Assembly (NCBI RefSeq): GCF_028736175.1
Contig: NZ_CP117880.1
Coordinates: 4,836,001 to 4,900,000, forward strand
Reading direction: 5' to 3'
Length of the DNA stretch: 64,000 nt
From: Sphingobacterium oryzagri
GTDB taxonomy: Bacteria; Bacteroidota; Bacteroidia; Sphingobacteriales; Sphingobacteriaceae
The notes beneath the pieces were generated by a model. That model was given only the letters and a program-made list of their open reading frames with translations, did not search any database and was not told where the DNA came from. Below are positions 1 to 8,001 of this stretch, piece by piece (the first letter of the stretch is position 1; each line of letters begins with the position of its first letter). The translations under genes were made by a program, and so were the position numbers.

Positions 1-297
1 GCGCTTTACGCGCCATTTCCACATATCGGTATAATCGGCCACAAGCTGCCAGTCCATGCGTCGCCACTCCATGAAATAAACGATAGGGCTTACCTTTCCG
101 GCGGCCACATCGCGTTTTGCTTGATCAATACGCTCTTGCAATTCCTGCATAGTATGGTCTTGCACGGCGGTCTTCGCATCCCAACCCGTACTGAGCGCGG
201 TAGTATATTCGCCGTTATCGTCAACGGCGTAATAGAGTTCGCGCGAGCCTTTTTCAAAAACGCGGCCGTTATCCTGAGGCACTTCTGATTTTTTCAT
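1..297 (-). CDS. Conserved unknown protein of the flexirubin cluster (partial)
   Basis: The first 99 codons are visible on the minus strand; the rest lies beyond the left edge. The start ATG is at 297-295, five bases after the stop of the upstream dehydratase gene, so it appears to be the next gene of the pigment operon. The visible part is hydrophilic, has no signal peptide or membrane segment, and includes the stretches YYAVDDNGEYTTALSTGW and SPIVYFMEWRRMDW. From memory, similar short proteins sit in flexirubin/dialkylresorcinol loci of other Bacteroidota, but I know of no assigned function. Codon use looks like that of its neighbours. I am confident it is coding and make no functional call. 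Confidence 0.7.
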   Translation of the reverse strand, partial: MKKSEVPQDNGRVFEKGSRELYYAVDDNGEYTTALSTGWDAKTAVQDHTMQELQERIDQAKRDVAAGKVSPIVYFMEWRRMDWQLVADYTDMWKWRVKR

Positions 298-302
298 AGA
301 AC

Positions 303-770
303 TTACTGCTTTTGAAGAAACAAATTGATTTCAGCACTGGACAATCGCTCCTCGTCCTGCTTAGCGGTGACCAGCATCGTACAAATAGCATAATCATCGC
401 CATCAAACCGTGAGGTCAGGCTGGCTTCGGTGAGTATCTTTTGTCCAACTTGCGGCAACTTAAAAACGCTCATTTGCTTGATGCCCGAGATAAAACCAAT
501 AATCCGTTTATCGGAGAGCGGATTGTAATCTACATCGTAAAATGTTTGTCCGACGATAGAGGAACAGGTCTGCGCCATATTTTCCATCAGGCCCGCCTCT
601 TGAAGAAGATTGTCCTCGACGAAAATATTATTCGATTGAATCACGAAGCTGCAAAGTACGTGCTCATGGGAAATATCAAGAATACTATCAACCATCAACA
701 TCGGTGCACGATGAGGCAAAAACTGCTCGATTTGAATACGAATATCGGTATTAAGAGTTTGCTCAGCCAT
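303..770 (-). CDS. Hotdog-fold 3-hydroxyacyl-ACP dehydratase-like protein (FabZ/ApeI-type)
   Basis: A 155-residue single hotdog domain of FabZ-like size. It keeps the FabZ-type LPHRAP motif with His20 and a downstream Glu63 in LMENMAQ, the expected catalytic pair for dehydration of 3-hydroxyacyl-ACP. In an aryl-polyene pathway it would form the trans double bonds of the polyene chain after ketoreduction. Its ATG shares one base (TAATG) with the stop of the following hotdog gene, which suggests translational coupling and a heteromeric pair like the ApeI/ApeP dehydratases of known aryl-polyene systems. The pairing is inference; the fold and catalytic residues are seen in the sequence. Confidence 0.8.
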   Translation of the reverse strand: MAEQTLNTDIRIQIEQFLPHRAPMLMVDSILDISHEHVLCSFVIQSNNIFVEDNLLQEAGLMENMAQTCSSIVGQTFYDVDYNPLSDKRIIGFISGIKQMSVFKLPQVGQKILTEASLTSRFDGDDYAICTMLVTAKQDEERLSSAEINLFLQKQ

Positions 771-1198
771 TACTTGGTTGCTATTACGGTCTTCATTTGT
801 GCTTTCGCGATAATTTTCCCCTCTAATTTAGTAATAATTTCAACTAAAGTTACGCCCATAAATTCCTGCAAAATCCTGATATCTGAAAAGATGCGCTGGC
901 CTACTGCCGGTAATGCCGTAATTTCCACCGCTTGCATAGCGCCAATATAGCCTGTAGGTGCTGTTTGCCTGCGCATAAAAAAGCCATATCCGGTATGGAG
1001 TGCAACAGCTTGCGCCATGTGCTCTAACAATCCGCTTTCAGCCAAGCCTTCTGCATCTACAAAAAGTGTATCGGCTGTGATAAGCAACGATGCCGTCAGC
1101 TCATCTTCGGTATACGCCTCCAAGCTAGACACCAACACCATCGGCGGGCGCTGCGGAATGAGGGACAGCAGCTTTGCTCCAGTAATGGGAAATTCCAT
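770..1198 (-). CDS. Second hotdog dehydratase-like protein, catalytic His replaced (ApeP-like)
   Basis: A 142-residue hotdog domain related to the neighbouring dehydratase. The FabZ-type PHRxP motif here reads PQRPP, so Gln16 sits where the catalytic His is expected, while the Glu is kept (Glu59 in LLEHMAQA). It may therefore be a non-catalytic or half-site subunit working with the adjacent intact dehydratase. The gene overlaps both neighbours by one base (TAATG junctions), tying expression of the subunits together. Alternative roles are acyl-ACP binding or thioesterase-like activity. The fold is well supported; the exact role is inferred from context. Confidence 0.75.
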   Translation of the reverse strand: MEFPITGAKLLSLIPQRPPMVLVSSLEAYTEDELTASLLITADTLFVDAEGLAESGLLEHMAQAVALHTGYGFFMRRQTAPTGYIGAMQAVEITALPAVGQRIFSDIRILQEFMGVTLVEIITKLEGKIIAKAQMKTVIATK

Positions 1199-2331
1199 TA
1201 GCAGACGGTTAAGAACGCATATGCATACGTGAACCGGGCACTTTCAGGCACACAAAGCATGATGCGTTGCCCTTTTACCAAGCGGCCTGACTGTACAAGC
1301 TCGTCCAGCATAAGATAAACCGAGCCTGCGCCTACATTGCCTACGTCGCGCAAATTGGTAAACCATTTTTCACGCGCCACTTCGATGCCTGCCGCTGCAA
1401 AACCTTTGTAAAGGCCATCCACAAAATAATGTGACGAAACATGGGGCAGCAAATAGTCAATATCAGCTGGTGAAATACCGTGCTTATCCATCGCATTTTT
1501 CATGCTTTCCACGCCTTTCACCAAAATATATTTATCCAGCAACTTGGTATCTTGCTTTACGGCAAAAATCGATTTGGACAACCATTCTTCGGACGTGTAG
1601 TCTGAAAAAGATTTTAGGGTTCCATCAGCTGTTTTATCCGCGCCTGCATACATACAAACGTCCAGTTCGTGTGCATAAGAATACCCTTCCATCCAGTCGA
1701 TACGCAACGATAAATTGCCTTTTGGCTCGTTTTCCAACAAAAATGCACCTGCGCCATCAGACAACATCCAGCGTAAAAAATCTTTGTTGAAACCGATGAT
1801 GGGCTGCTCTTCGAGCTGCCGCAGATTTTCCACTTCTTTGCTAAAATGGTCGGCGACCATCCAGGAAGACATTCTTTCGGAACCGGTGCAAACGGCATTC
1901 TTGCTATTGCCTGATTTTACAGACATGTAGCCGTACTTTAGTGCATTCATACCTGCACAGCAATTGCCCGCAGCCGAGTTTATTTCCAGATTGCGATTGC
2001 CCAGCTCGCCATGAACCATAACGGCGTGTGATGGCATAAGAAAATCGGGTGATGAGGTGCCACATGAAAGGAGCTCGACATCTTGCGGACCAAAATCTAC
2101 ATCAAATAAACCATTGACAGCTTCTGCCGTCAGCTGTGCATTGCTGTGGGTAGGCACACCGGCTTCGGTAAGCGCATAATACCGTGTTTTTATGCCGTTG
2201 TTGCGCAAAACAATTCGCCGCGCCTTCGATTCTTTATCATTAATCTTTCCCAAAAAGGTCTCCATGTCATCATTATTTACGGGAGCATTGGGCAAAAATT
2301 TAGCTATCTTATTTATATAAACTTCATTCAT
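1198..2331 (-). CDS. darB: Dialkylresorcinol condensing enzyme DarB (KAS III-like ketosynthase)
   Basis: A thiolase-fold KAS III-family enzyme of 377 residues, or 382 if the upstream ATG at 2346 is used. Numbering from that ATG, the active-site Cys lies in NCCAG (about Cys130), with His in LLPHVSS and Asn in DVGNVGAGS, the Cys-His-Asn triad of FabH-like enzymes. DarB family members condense two acyl intermediates head to head into a cyclohexanedione, the first step of the dialkylresorcinol half of flexirubins. I chose the ATG at 2331 because it follows the darA stop by one base, has an AAGG motif eight bases upstream, and begins MNEVYI like relatives I recall; the ATG at 2346 overlaps darA by 14 bases. 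It lies directly beside darA. Confidence 0.9.
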   Translation of the reverse strand: MNEVYINKIAKFLPNAPVNNDDMETFLGKINDKESKARRIVLRNNGIKTRYYALTEAGVPTHSNAQLTAEAVNGLFDVDFGPQDVELLSCGTSSPDFLMPSHAVMVHGELGNRNLEINSAAGNCCAGMNALKYGYMSVKSGNSKNAVCTGSERMSSWMVADHFSKEVENLRQLEEQPIIGFNKDFLRWMLSDGAGAFLLENEPKGNLSLRIDWMEGYSYAHELDVCMYAGADKTADGTLKSFSDYTSEEWLSKSIFAVKQDTKLLDKYILVKGVESMKNAMDKHGISPADIDYLLPHVSSHYFVDGLYKGFAAAGIEVAREKWFTNLRDVGNVGAGSVYLMLDELVQSGRLVKGQRIMLCVPESARFTYAYAFLTVC

Positions 2332-2332
2332 G

Positions 2333-3238
2333 TTAGATACCTTCATAATGCTTTTTTTCTTTTCTGTACTTCACAAAGTACAGCAGCGGATAAAGCAGCA
2401 ATTCTATTAAATAGACAATAGGTGAAACGCCATAGATGGCAAAAACCACATAGTATTTAAAAAGAGTAATCAATCGTGTACGTTTTTGCGGATTTCGGAC
2501 GATCAGCGAAGACCAAATGCCAAACATACGATTTCCTTTTTGATCCATCGATACCAGAAAAAAGCGGTAATCGACAGCGCCATTTGCAACTAATTCATTC
2601 TGCAAACCTCCAAAAGTACCCTTTTTTAAATAAGGTTGGATAATTTTTCCGTATTTGTCTGCGTTTGCGATCTCCTTTTTTGCTACCCCCGGCATCGGGA
2701 AAACACCGTATGCGCGGCGCTTTATTCCTGAAAACATCCAATCCACGATTGTCACAACCGAGATTAAGTTATGATGCCGATCGGTCAAGGCAATGTTTCC
2801 CACCAAAGTAGCATGCACATCATGCAACAGTACCTTTACTTTATCCTGCGCCAAAGCCCACATATTACGGCTCCCGCTTACGGTAATCACCGGCTTATCC
2901 GCAAGCAATGCTTTCGCATAGGAACTCTTCAAAAACGAATTGATCGGAATAGAAGGGCTAAGGTACCACACCTGATAATGCAACACAATCAAATCATATG
3001 CCGTATTTAAAATTGCAGGTGCTGGCGGATGAATCTCTTCCGGAATTTGCTTAAAAGTTTCTGGAAACGTATTAAAAAAGCTGTCTGACGTCCACGGAAA
3101 AGGAAAAGCGTGTACCATTTTTATCTCGTAAAAATCGACCGTAATGTCGTTATCCTCCAACAACGGTTTGGCGATGGATCTGGCGATTTCTTCCAGTTGT
3201 CCTGATTGAGAAAAATAAATAAAAAGTACCCTTTTCAT
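2333..3238 (-). CDS. darA: Dialkylresorcinol aromatase-type protein DarA
   Basis: A 301-residue protein with an N-terminal flavodoxin-like domain; FSQSGQLEEIA at residues 9-19 resembles the FMN phosphate-binding loop. A hydrophobic stretch near residues 259-290 suggests membrane attachment. In known dialkylresorcinol pathways DarA acts with DarB, most likely oxidising the cyclohexanedione product to the aromatic resorcinol. Placement immediately before darB and five bases after the acyltransferase gene fits that pathway. The family match is from memory of DarA sequences and from the fixed darA-darB pairing. Confidence 0.87.
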   Translation of the reverse strand: MKRVLFIYFSQSGQLEEIARSIAKPLLEDNDITVDFYEIKMVHAFPFPWTSDSFFNTFPETFKQIPEEIHPPAPAILNTAYDLIVLHYQVWYLSPSIPINSFLKSSYAKALLADKPVITVSGSRNMWALAQDKVKVLLHDVHATLVGNIALTDRHHNLISVVTIVDWMFSGIKRRAYGVFPMPGVAKKEIANADKYGKIIQPYLKKGTFGGLQNELVANGAVDYRFFLVSMDQKGNRMFGIWSSLIVRNPQKRTRLITLFKYYVVFAIYGVSPIVYLIELLLYPLLYFVKYRKEKKHYEGI

Positions 3239-3243
3239 ACGTA

Positions 3244-4134
3244 TTACCTGCTTTCTTTTTTAGTATGCCAGAAGTCAAAAAAATTAAACCATTGCAGCGG
3301 ATACCGCATCACGATCTGGGCCACACTTGCCGTGTAGGCATCGAGATACGTTTGCACATCGCGTCTTTTCACTTGTGTTGCCCGCCTTGCGTAAAGGTGG
3401 TAATGCAAGTTTTTTTCTTTCATGACGTATACAAAGATTACGGGTACCGACAATCTGGATGCAATATGAAAAGGGCCCGCCGGAAAAGAAGCTGGAGCAC
3501 CGAGAAAATCGGCCTCCAAGGTTTTCGAACCTTCGTAATAGCGATCACCGGTGAAACAGATAAGCTCATTTTTGGAAAGCGCATCATTGATCTCAAATAC
3601 ATGAGACAGATCGTCTTTGATCGTGATAAATTTGACCGATGAGCCGCCCGCAATTTCCTCCATATAGGCTTTAATAATGGTTCGCTCCTGCCCCGCCGTG
3701 ACCAGGTTGATCTGAAAATTAACGTCGATATCTGCGAAAAATTTGTCTGCGATTTCGAAATTGCCCACATGCGCAGAAATAAGTATGCCGCCACGCTCTG
3801 CCGCCAACGCTTCTTTCAGCGTTTCGATACCATCAAATTCGTACGTAAATTTATCACGCAGCCCTGCGGAAATAGCGACCTTATCGATAATGGTTTGTCC
3901 GAAGACAAAGTACACTCGGTAGACTCCGAAAAACGCACGCAGTGCACTGTATTTTTGTCGAAAACGCAGGTAGTAATAGATACTGCTAAAGCTCTTTGGA
4001 TAAAATAAAAAATAGTAAAAAGCGACGAAAAGGAGTAGCGAATAAGCGGCACGAACACCCGCCTTTTGGATGAGAAATACAAAAATCTTATAGCCAAGGA
4101 GTGTTCCTTTAGATTTTCCGTCCCATTGGCTCAT
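3244..4134 (-). CDS. LpxL/HtrB-family lysophospholipid-type acyltransferase
   Basis: A 296-residue protein with hydrophobic N-terminal segments (about residues 15-55) and the acyltransferase HX4E motif HVGNFE, His122 to Glu127. LpxL/HtrB-family enzymes transfer acyl groups from ACP to lipid A precursors at the inner membrane. In flexirubin and aryl-polyene clusters a member of this family is thought to join the aryl polyene acyl chain to its lipid or dialkylresorcinol partner, which fits its place between the ACP gene and darA. It is unlikely to be the housekeeping lipid A enzyme, given its context. Substrate is inferred. Confidence 0.82.
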   Translation of the reverse strand: MSQWDGKSKGTLLGYKIFVFLIQKAGVRAAYSLLLFVAFYYFLFYPKSFSSIYYYLRFRQKYSALRAFFGVYRVYFVFGQTIIDKVAISAGLRDKFTYEFDGIETLKEALAAERGGILISAHVGNFEIADKFFADIDVNFQINLVTAGQERTIIKAYMEEIAGGSSVKFITIKDDLSHVFEINDALSKNELICFTGDRYYEGSKTLEADFLGAPASFPAGPFHIASRLSVPVIFVYVMKEKNLHYHLYARRATQVKRRDVQTYLDAYTASVAQIVMRYPLQWFNFFDFWHTKKESR

Positions 4135-4145
4135 TGTTTACTTTT

Positions 4146-4397
4146 TTAGTTTTTTGCGGCGATTTTACGTTCGATCACATCGTAAAAATCCTGAAATGTA
4201 ACCATTTCTGCAAAATCGGCTTCCACCAGCTTTACGCCAAAATTAGACTCGATAATAACCACCAAATCAACATAATCTAAACTATCTAAGTCAAGCGACT
4301 CTTTGAGCGATGCATCGGGATTGATAACCTCCTCATCCACCTCAAACTCCTCGATCAATATTTCGTTTATCTTCTGATGTATACTCACCTTATTCAT
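4146..4397 (-). CDS. Acyl carrier protein of the polyene pathway
   Basis: An 83-residue acidic protein with the ACP signature LDLDSLDYVDL; Ser39 is the expected 4'-phosphopantetheine attachment site. It would carry the growing aryl polyene. Its start overlaps the end of the ketosynthase gene by eight bases, indicating coupled translation. The housekeeping acpP normally lies in a fatty-acid cluster with fabF, so this is read as a dedicated carrier. A candidate activating phosphopantetheinyl transferase is encoded at 18867-19514. Confidence 0.92.
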   Translation of the reverse strand: MNKVSIHQKINEILIEEFEVDEEVINPDASLKESLDLDSLDYVDLVVIIESNFGVKLVEADFAEMVTFQDFYDVIERKIAAKN

Positions 4398-5616
4398 TAT
4401 TAAATTTCTTGACTACCAATGCGGAGTTTGTACCCCCAAATCCGAAAGAGTTAGACAAATATATATCAAATTCTTGTTTTATCGTGTGGGAAACGAAATT
4501 TAATTCTTTGAGTTCGTCGTCCGGTTCTTCCAAATTGATGTTAGGCGCAATAAAGCCATGTTGCATCATTAAGGTAGAATATACAATCTCTGAAGAGCCA
4601 GCCATCCAGCATTCGTGCCCGGTCATTGACTTGGTTGAGCTTACGTAAGGCCGCCCACCAAACACCTCCAGTATCGCTTTCGCTTCATTGGCGTCGCCAA
4701 TCGGCGTAGATGTAGCATGAGCATTGATGTAATCGACATCATCGGCCGCGATATTCGCCTGCGCGAGCGCACGGCGCATAGCTTTTGCCGGACCGTCAAT
4801 ATTCGGCGTAGAGATGTGCCCGCCATTAGACGAAAAGCCGTAGCCAAGCACTTCTGCAATAATCGGTGCACCCCGTGCTATGGCCGATTCGTAACTTTCT
4901 AAAATGATGGTGGCGGCACCACCACTCGGCACCAGCCCGGTTCGCTTTTTATCAAAAGGTCGGGAAGCCGACGCGGGGTGTTCAATGTCTGTGGCAAAAA
5001 CGCCCAATCCATCAAAACTAGCCATAGCGTAAGGATTGATTTCCTGCGCGCCGCCGCAGATGATCAGATCTTGTAAACCTTGCTGTATAAACATGAAGCC
5101 CAGTCCGATGGCGTGAGAACCTGAAGCACAGGCAGCACTGATGGTCATGTTTACACCAGAAAGTCCAAAAATGGTCGCCAAATTCATGGTGACTGTCGAG
5201 TTCATCGATTTAAATATCGCGCCCGAACCGATCAGTTGCGTATCCTTCTTTTCACGCGCAATATCTGTGGCGTCAATCACCGCTTTTGACACGCTGTCGT
5301 TGCCATACAATATGCCGACTTCACGCTGCAACACATCGGCTTCGCTCAACTGTGCATTTCCCAGGGCTTCGATCGTCGCCAGATAAGCGTATTCGGATTC
5401 TTCGCCCATACTGATGCGCTGCCGCCTGCTCAATACCTTTTTCAGGTCAGGCGTAGGCACCATACCCGTCAATGGTGATTTAAAACCAAAATCAAGTCGC
5501 CCCTGATCAACTACGATGCCCGATCTGCCCTCAAAAAGAGACTGCCGCACTTCGTTTAGATTCGTGCCAATGCAGGAATAAATTCCCATTCCGGTGATAA
5601 CGACTCGTTTACTCAT
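4390..5616 (-). CDS. Beta-ketoacyl-ACP synthase II-type ketosynthase (polyene elongation)
   Basis: A 408-residue FabF-like condensing enzyme. The Cys-His-His triad is complete: Cys163 in SAACASGS, His300 in NAHATSTPIGD and His334 in TGHECWMAG. It would extend the coumaroyl-type starter by malonyl units on the neighbouring ACP. Many aryl-polyene systems also use a second ketosynthase-like chain-length factor; none is visible here, so it may lie past the left edge. The gene sits nine bases after the ketoreductase gene and overlaps the ACP gene. Confidence 0.9.
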   Translation of the reverse strand: MSKRVVITGMGIYSCIGTNLNEVRQSLFEGRSGIVVDQGRLDFGFKSPLTGMVPTPDLKKVLSRRQRISMGEESEYAYLATIEALGNAQLSEADVLQREVGILYGNDSVSKAVIDATDIAREKKDTQLIGSGAIFKSMNSTVTMNLATIFGLSGVNMTISAACASGSHAIGLGFMFIQQGLQDLIICGGAQEINPYAMASFDGLGVFATDIEHPASASRPFDKKRTGLVPSGGAATIILESYESAIARGAPIIAEVLGYGFSSNGGHISTPNIDGPAKAMRRALAQANIAADDVDYINAHATSTPIGDANEAKAILEVFGGRPYVSSTKSMTGHECWMAGSSEIVYSTLMMQHGFIAPNINLEEPDDELKELNFVSHTIKQEFDIYLSNSFGFGGTNSALVVKKFNNE

Positions 5617-5625
5617 ACGCTATTG

Positions 5626-6357
5626 CTAAGAATAGATTCCACCATTTATATTGATCACCTCGCCGGTGATGTAGCCCGACTTGCTTGAAGCAAGAAAGCA
5701 AACTAAATCAGCCACCTCCTCCACTTCTCCAAAACGGTTGAGTGGGATAAGCTTGGCCAACTCTTTTTCGTCCATATCTTGCGTCATATCGGTGCGGATA
5801 AATCCGGGCGCCACCGCATTGACGGTAATGTTGCGTTTGGCGACTTCCTGCGCCAGCGCTTTGGTTGCGCCGATTACTCCCGCTTTTGCAGCAGAATAGT
5901 TTACCTGGCCAGCTGTTCCTTTTACGCCCGACACAGAAACGACATTGATAATACGTCCATATCTTTTACGTAACATTTTTTGAATAAAAAAGTTCGTTAC
6001 ATTGTAAAATCCTTGCAGCGAGATGTGTAATACCGACGACCAATCTTCGGGTGTCATCCACATAAATAGACCGTCTTTCGCGATTCCGGCATTATTGACC
6101 ACCACTTCAACGACGGCTTCCGGATACTTTTCTACCCATGCGCCCAGCGCGGCATTGACTTCTTCGGCATTGCCTACGTCAAACTTTATAATTTCGCCAG
6201 AACCACCGCTTATTTCAACCATATCAAGGGTTTCGCGCGCAGCAGCTTCATTACCCTGATAATTGATAAGCACATGATAACCGAGCTCGATCGCCAATTT
6301 CTGACATATCGAACGCCCTATGCCCCGTGATCCGCCTGTTACTAATGCACTTTTCAT
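5626..6357 (-). CDS. fabG: 3-oxoacyl-ACP reductase, FabG-type SDR
   Basis: A 243-residue short-chain dehydrogenase with the NADP-binding TGGSRGIG motif at residues 7-14, NNAG at 88-91 and the Ser141-Tyr154-Lys158 catalytic residues (YSAAK). It reduces the 3-ketoacyl-ACP made by the adjacent ketosynthase before dehydration. Two bases separate it from the ammonia-lyase gene upstream. It is probably pathway-dedicated and not the essential fatty-acid FabG, judged only by location. Confidence 0.9.
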   Translation of the reverse strand: MKSALVTGGSRGIGRSICQKLAIELGYHVLINYQGNEAAARETLDMVEISGGSGEIIKFDVGNAEEVNAALGAWVEKYPEAVVEVVVNNAGIAKDGLFMWMTPEDWSSVLHISLQGFYNVTNFFIQKMLRKRYGRIINVVSVSGVKGTAGQVNYSAAKAGVIGATKALAQEVAKRNITVNAVAPGFIRTDMTQDMDEKELAKLIPLNRFGEVEEVADLVCFLASSKSGYITGEVININGGIYS

Positions 6358-6359
6358 AA

Positions 6360-7877
6360 TTAACTCATCAAATACTCTTTGACCCGCTGTATAGCCGGGT
6401 AAAGCGGCTTGTCATCCGCAAAAGCAGGAATAATCTTTCTGATATCGTCATAAACCGCTTTTGTTTTTGAAGATACAAAATTCTGATAATTTAAGATATC
6501 GATAGCCTGACAAATTGAAATCATCTGTATAGCCAGCACTTCAAACGAATTGACCATGACTTTGTGTGCAATGACGGCCGCATTGGTACCCATGCTAACG
6601 ATATCCTGATTGTCATTGTTATTCGGAATGCTGTGCACATACATCGACGTAGACAAGGTTTGGTTTTCTGCCGTTGTAGAAGTTGCGGTAAACTGTGCTC
6701 CCTGCATACCAAAGTTAAAACCTAATTTACCCATATTGACAAATGGCGGTAAGATCTCATTGATCTTGGTATTCATCAGGTAATTAAGCTGGCGCTCGGA
6801 CAACATCGTCAGCCGCGTAATCGCGAGCTTCAATTTGTCCATCTCCAGGGAGATATAATCGCCGTGAAAATTGCCCCCATGATATACATTCTTGTCTTCA
6901 ACAGAAATAATTGGATTATCGCTCACAGAATTGAGTTCATCTTCCAGGATATGGCCAACCTGTTCAATGGTTTCCAACACCGGACCCAAAATTTGCGGCA
7001 CACAGCGTAGCGAATAATATTCTTGTACTTTTTCTTTAAAAATCTCTTCTTGGTTATTGCCGGAATAAAGGTCTTCCTCCCGTTTTTTTATTAATTGGCT
7101 ATCCGCCAGATGTGCACGCATACGTGCGGCGATATCTTGTTGACCCTTGTGCAGTTTGACCGCATTTAATGTTTCGGAATAATGGTCGTCATGCGCTTTG
7201 ACGATCTCATTCATGGTGCAAGACAGCCAAATAGACCAGTTTAACAGCTTTTTTGCGTAAAAGTAGTTTACTAATCCGGCTCCGGTCATCACCGATGTAC
7301 CATTGATCAGGGATAAACCCTCGCGCACCACAACCTCGATAGGCTGCAAACCCAGCAAGGAAAAAACATCTGCTGTAGGCCGGCGTTCATTTTGGTAAAG
7401 CACCTCGCCTTCTCCGATTAGCACCAGAGCCAAATGGGCCAATTGAACTAAATCTCCGCTGGCACCAACTCCGCCATGCGCAAAAATAACCGGCGTGACA
7501 TCATGGTTAATAAGTGCCTGCAATAATGAAATGACACTGCGGTGAACACCACTTTTGCCCTTTGAAATATTCGCTAAACGAGTCAACATTGCAGCTTTCA
7601 CTTGCATCGGCGAAAGTAAATCACCGGTGCCGGCAGCATGACTGCGAATTAAATTATACTGTAACTGTAGTGTATCTTCGTCTTTGATGCGATATTGCGC
7701 CATCGGTCCGAATCCGGTATTGACACCATAAATCACTTTATTTGCCGCAAAATCCTTTAAAAAAGCATGACTACGTTCAACGATATCGATCACCTCATCC
7801 TGTACGTCAAGTACCTGTTTATCGAATATTACCTCATAAACTTGAGATAACGTTAGTTTTTTATCAACTGAAATCAT
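6360..7877 (-). CDS. Aromatic amino acid ammonia-lyase, probably tyrosine ammonia-lyase
   Basis: A 505-residue member of the HAL/PAL/TAL family. The Ala139-Ser140-Gly141 triplet in GGVGASGDLVQLAHLAL forms the MIO cofactor. Length and long stretches such as YGVNTGFGPMAQYRI and EEIFKEKVQEYYSLRC strongly recall the characterised tyrosine ammonia-lyase of Flavobacterium johnsoniae, so p-coumarate formation is the best reading; cinnamate or urocanate production is less likely. It supplies the aryl starter for the flexirubin chain and is the first gene of the leftward operon, with a -7 promoter element at 7925-7932. No CoA ligase or ACP ligase for the starter is visible in the window. Confidence 0.88.
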   Translation of the reverse strand: MISVDKKLTLSQVYEVIFDKQVLDVQDEVIDIVERSHAFLKDFAANKVIYGVNTGFGPMAQYRIKDEDTLQLQYNLIRSHAAGTGDLLSPMQVKAAMLTRLANISKGKSGVHRSVISLLQALINHDVTPVIFAHGGVGASGDLVQLAHLALVLIGEGEVLYQNERRPTADVFSLLGLQPIEVVVREGLSLINGTSVMTGAGLVNYFYAKKLLNWSIWLSCTMNEIVKAHDDHYSETLNAVKLHKGQQDIAARMRAHLADSQLIKKREEDLYSGNNQEEIFKEKVQEYYSLRCVPQILGPVLETIEQVGHILEDELNSVSDNPIISVEDKNVYHGGNFHGDYISLEMDKLKLAITRLTMLSERQLNYLMNTKINEILPPFVNMGKLGFNFGMQGAQFTATSTTAENQTLSTSMYVHSIPNNNDNQDIVSMGTNAAVIAHKVMVNSFEVLAIQMISICQAIDILNYQNFVSSKTKAVYDDIRKIIPAFADDKPLYPAIQRVKEYLMS

Positions 7878-7924
7878 CTAACTGTTTGTTCTTTTCTAAT
7901 TTTAGATTATCATCAAAAAAAGCA

Positions 7925-7945
7925 CAAATATAACTCTTACCTTTG
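7925..7945. promoter_or_regulatory. Divergent -7 elements between the ammonia-lyase and halogenase-like genes
   Basis: TATATTTG on the minus strand (7925-7932) and TACCTTTG on the plus strand (7938-7945) both match the Bacteroidota -7 consensus TAnnTTTG. They lie five bases apart in the 124-base gap and point away from each other toward the genes at 7877 and 8002, leaving leaders of roughly 40-50 bases. No clear TTG -33 element stands at the usual spacing for either. Use is predicted from pattern only. Confidence 0.5.
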
Positions 7946-8001
7946 TGTCGTATTTTGACACCTGCAAAAGTAATATAATTTAATAGTAATCCGTTACCCT
8001 T

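Noticed and set aside
441..950. Plus-strand open frame of 169 codons opposite the hotdog genes
   Set aside because: Lies wholly antisense to two well-supported dehydratase genes; the translation has no family features and low-complexity composition.
2332..2346. Upstream ATG of darB at 2346
   Set aside because: Would overlap darA by 14 bases and lacks an upstream AAGG; the ATG at 2331 fits family N-termini better, though the longer form is not excluded.
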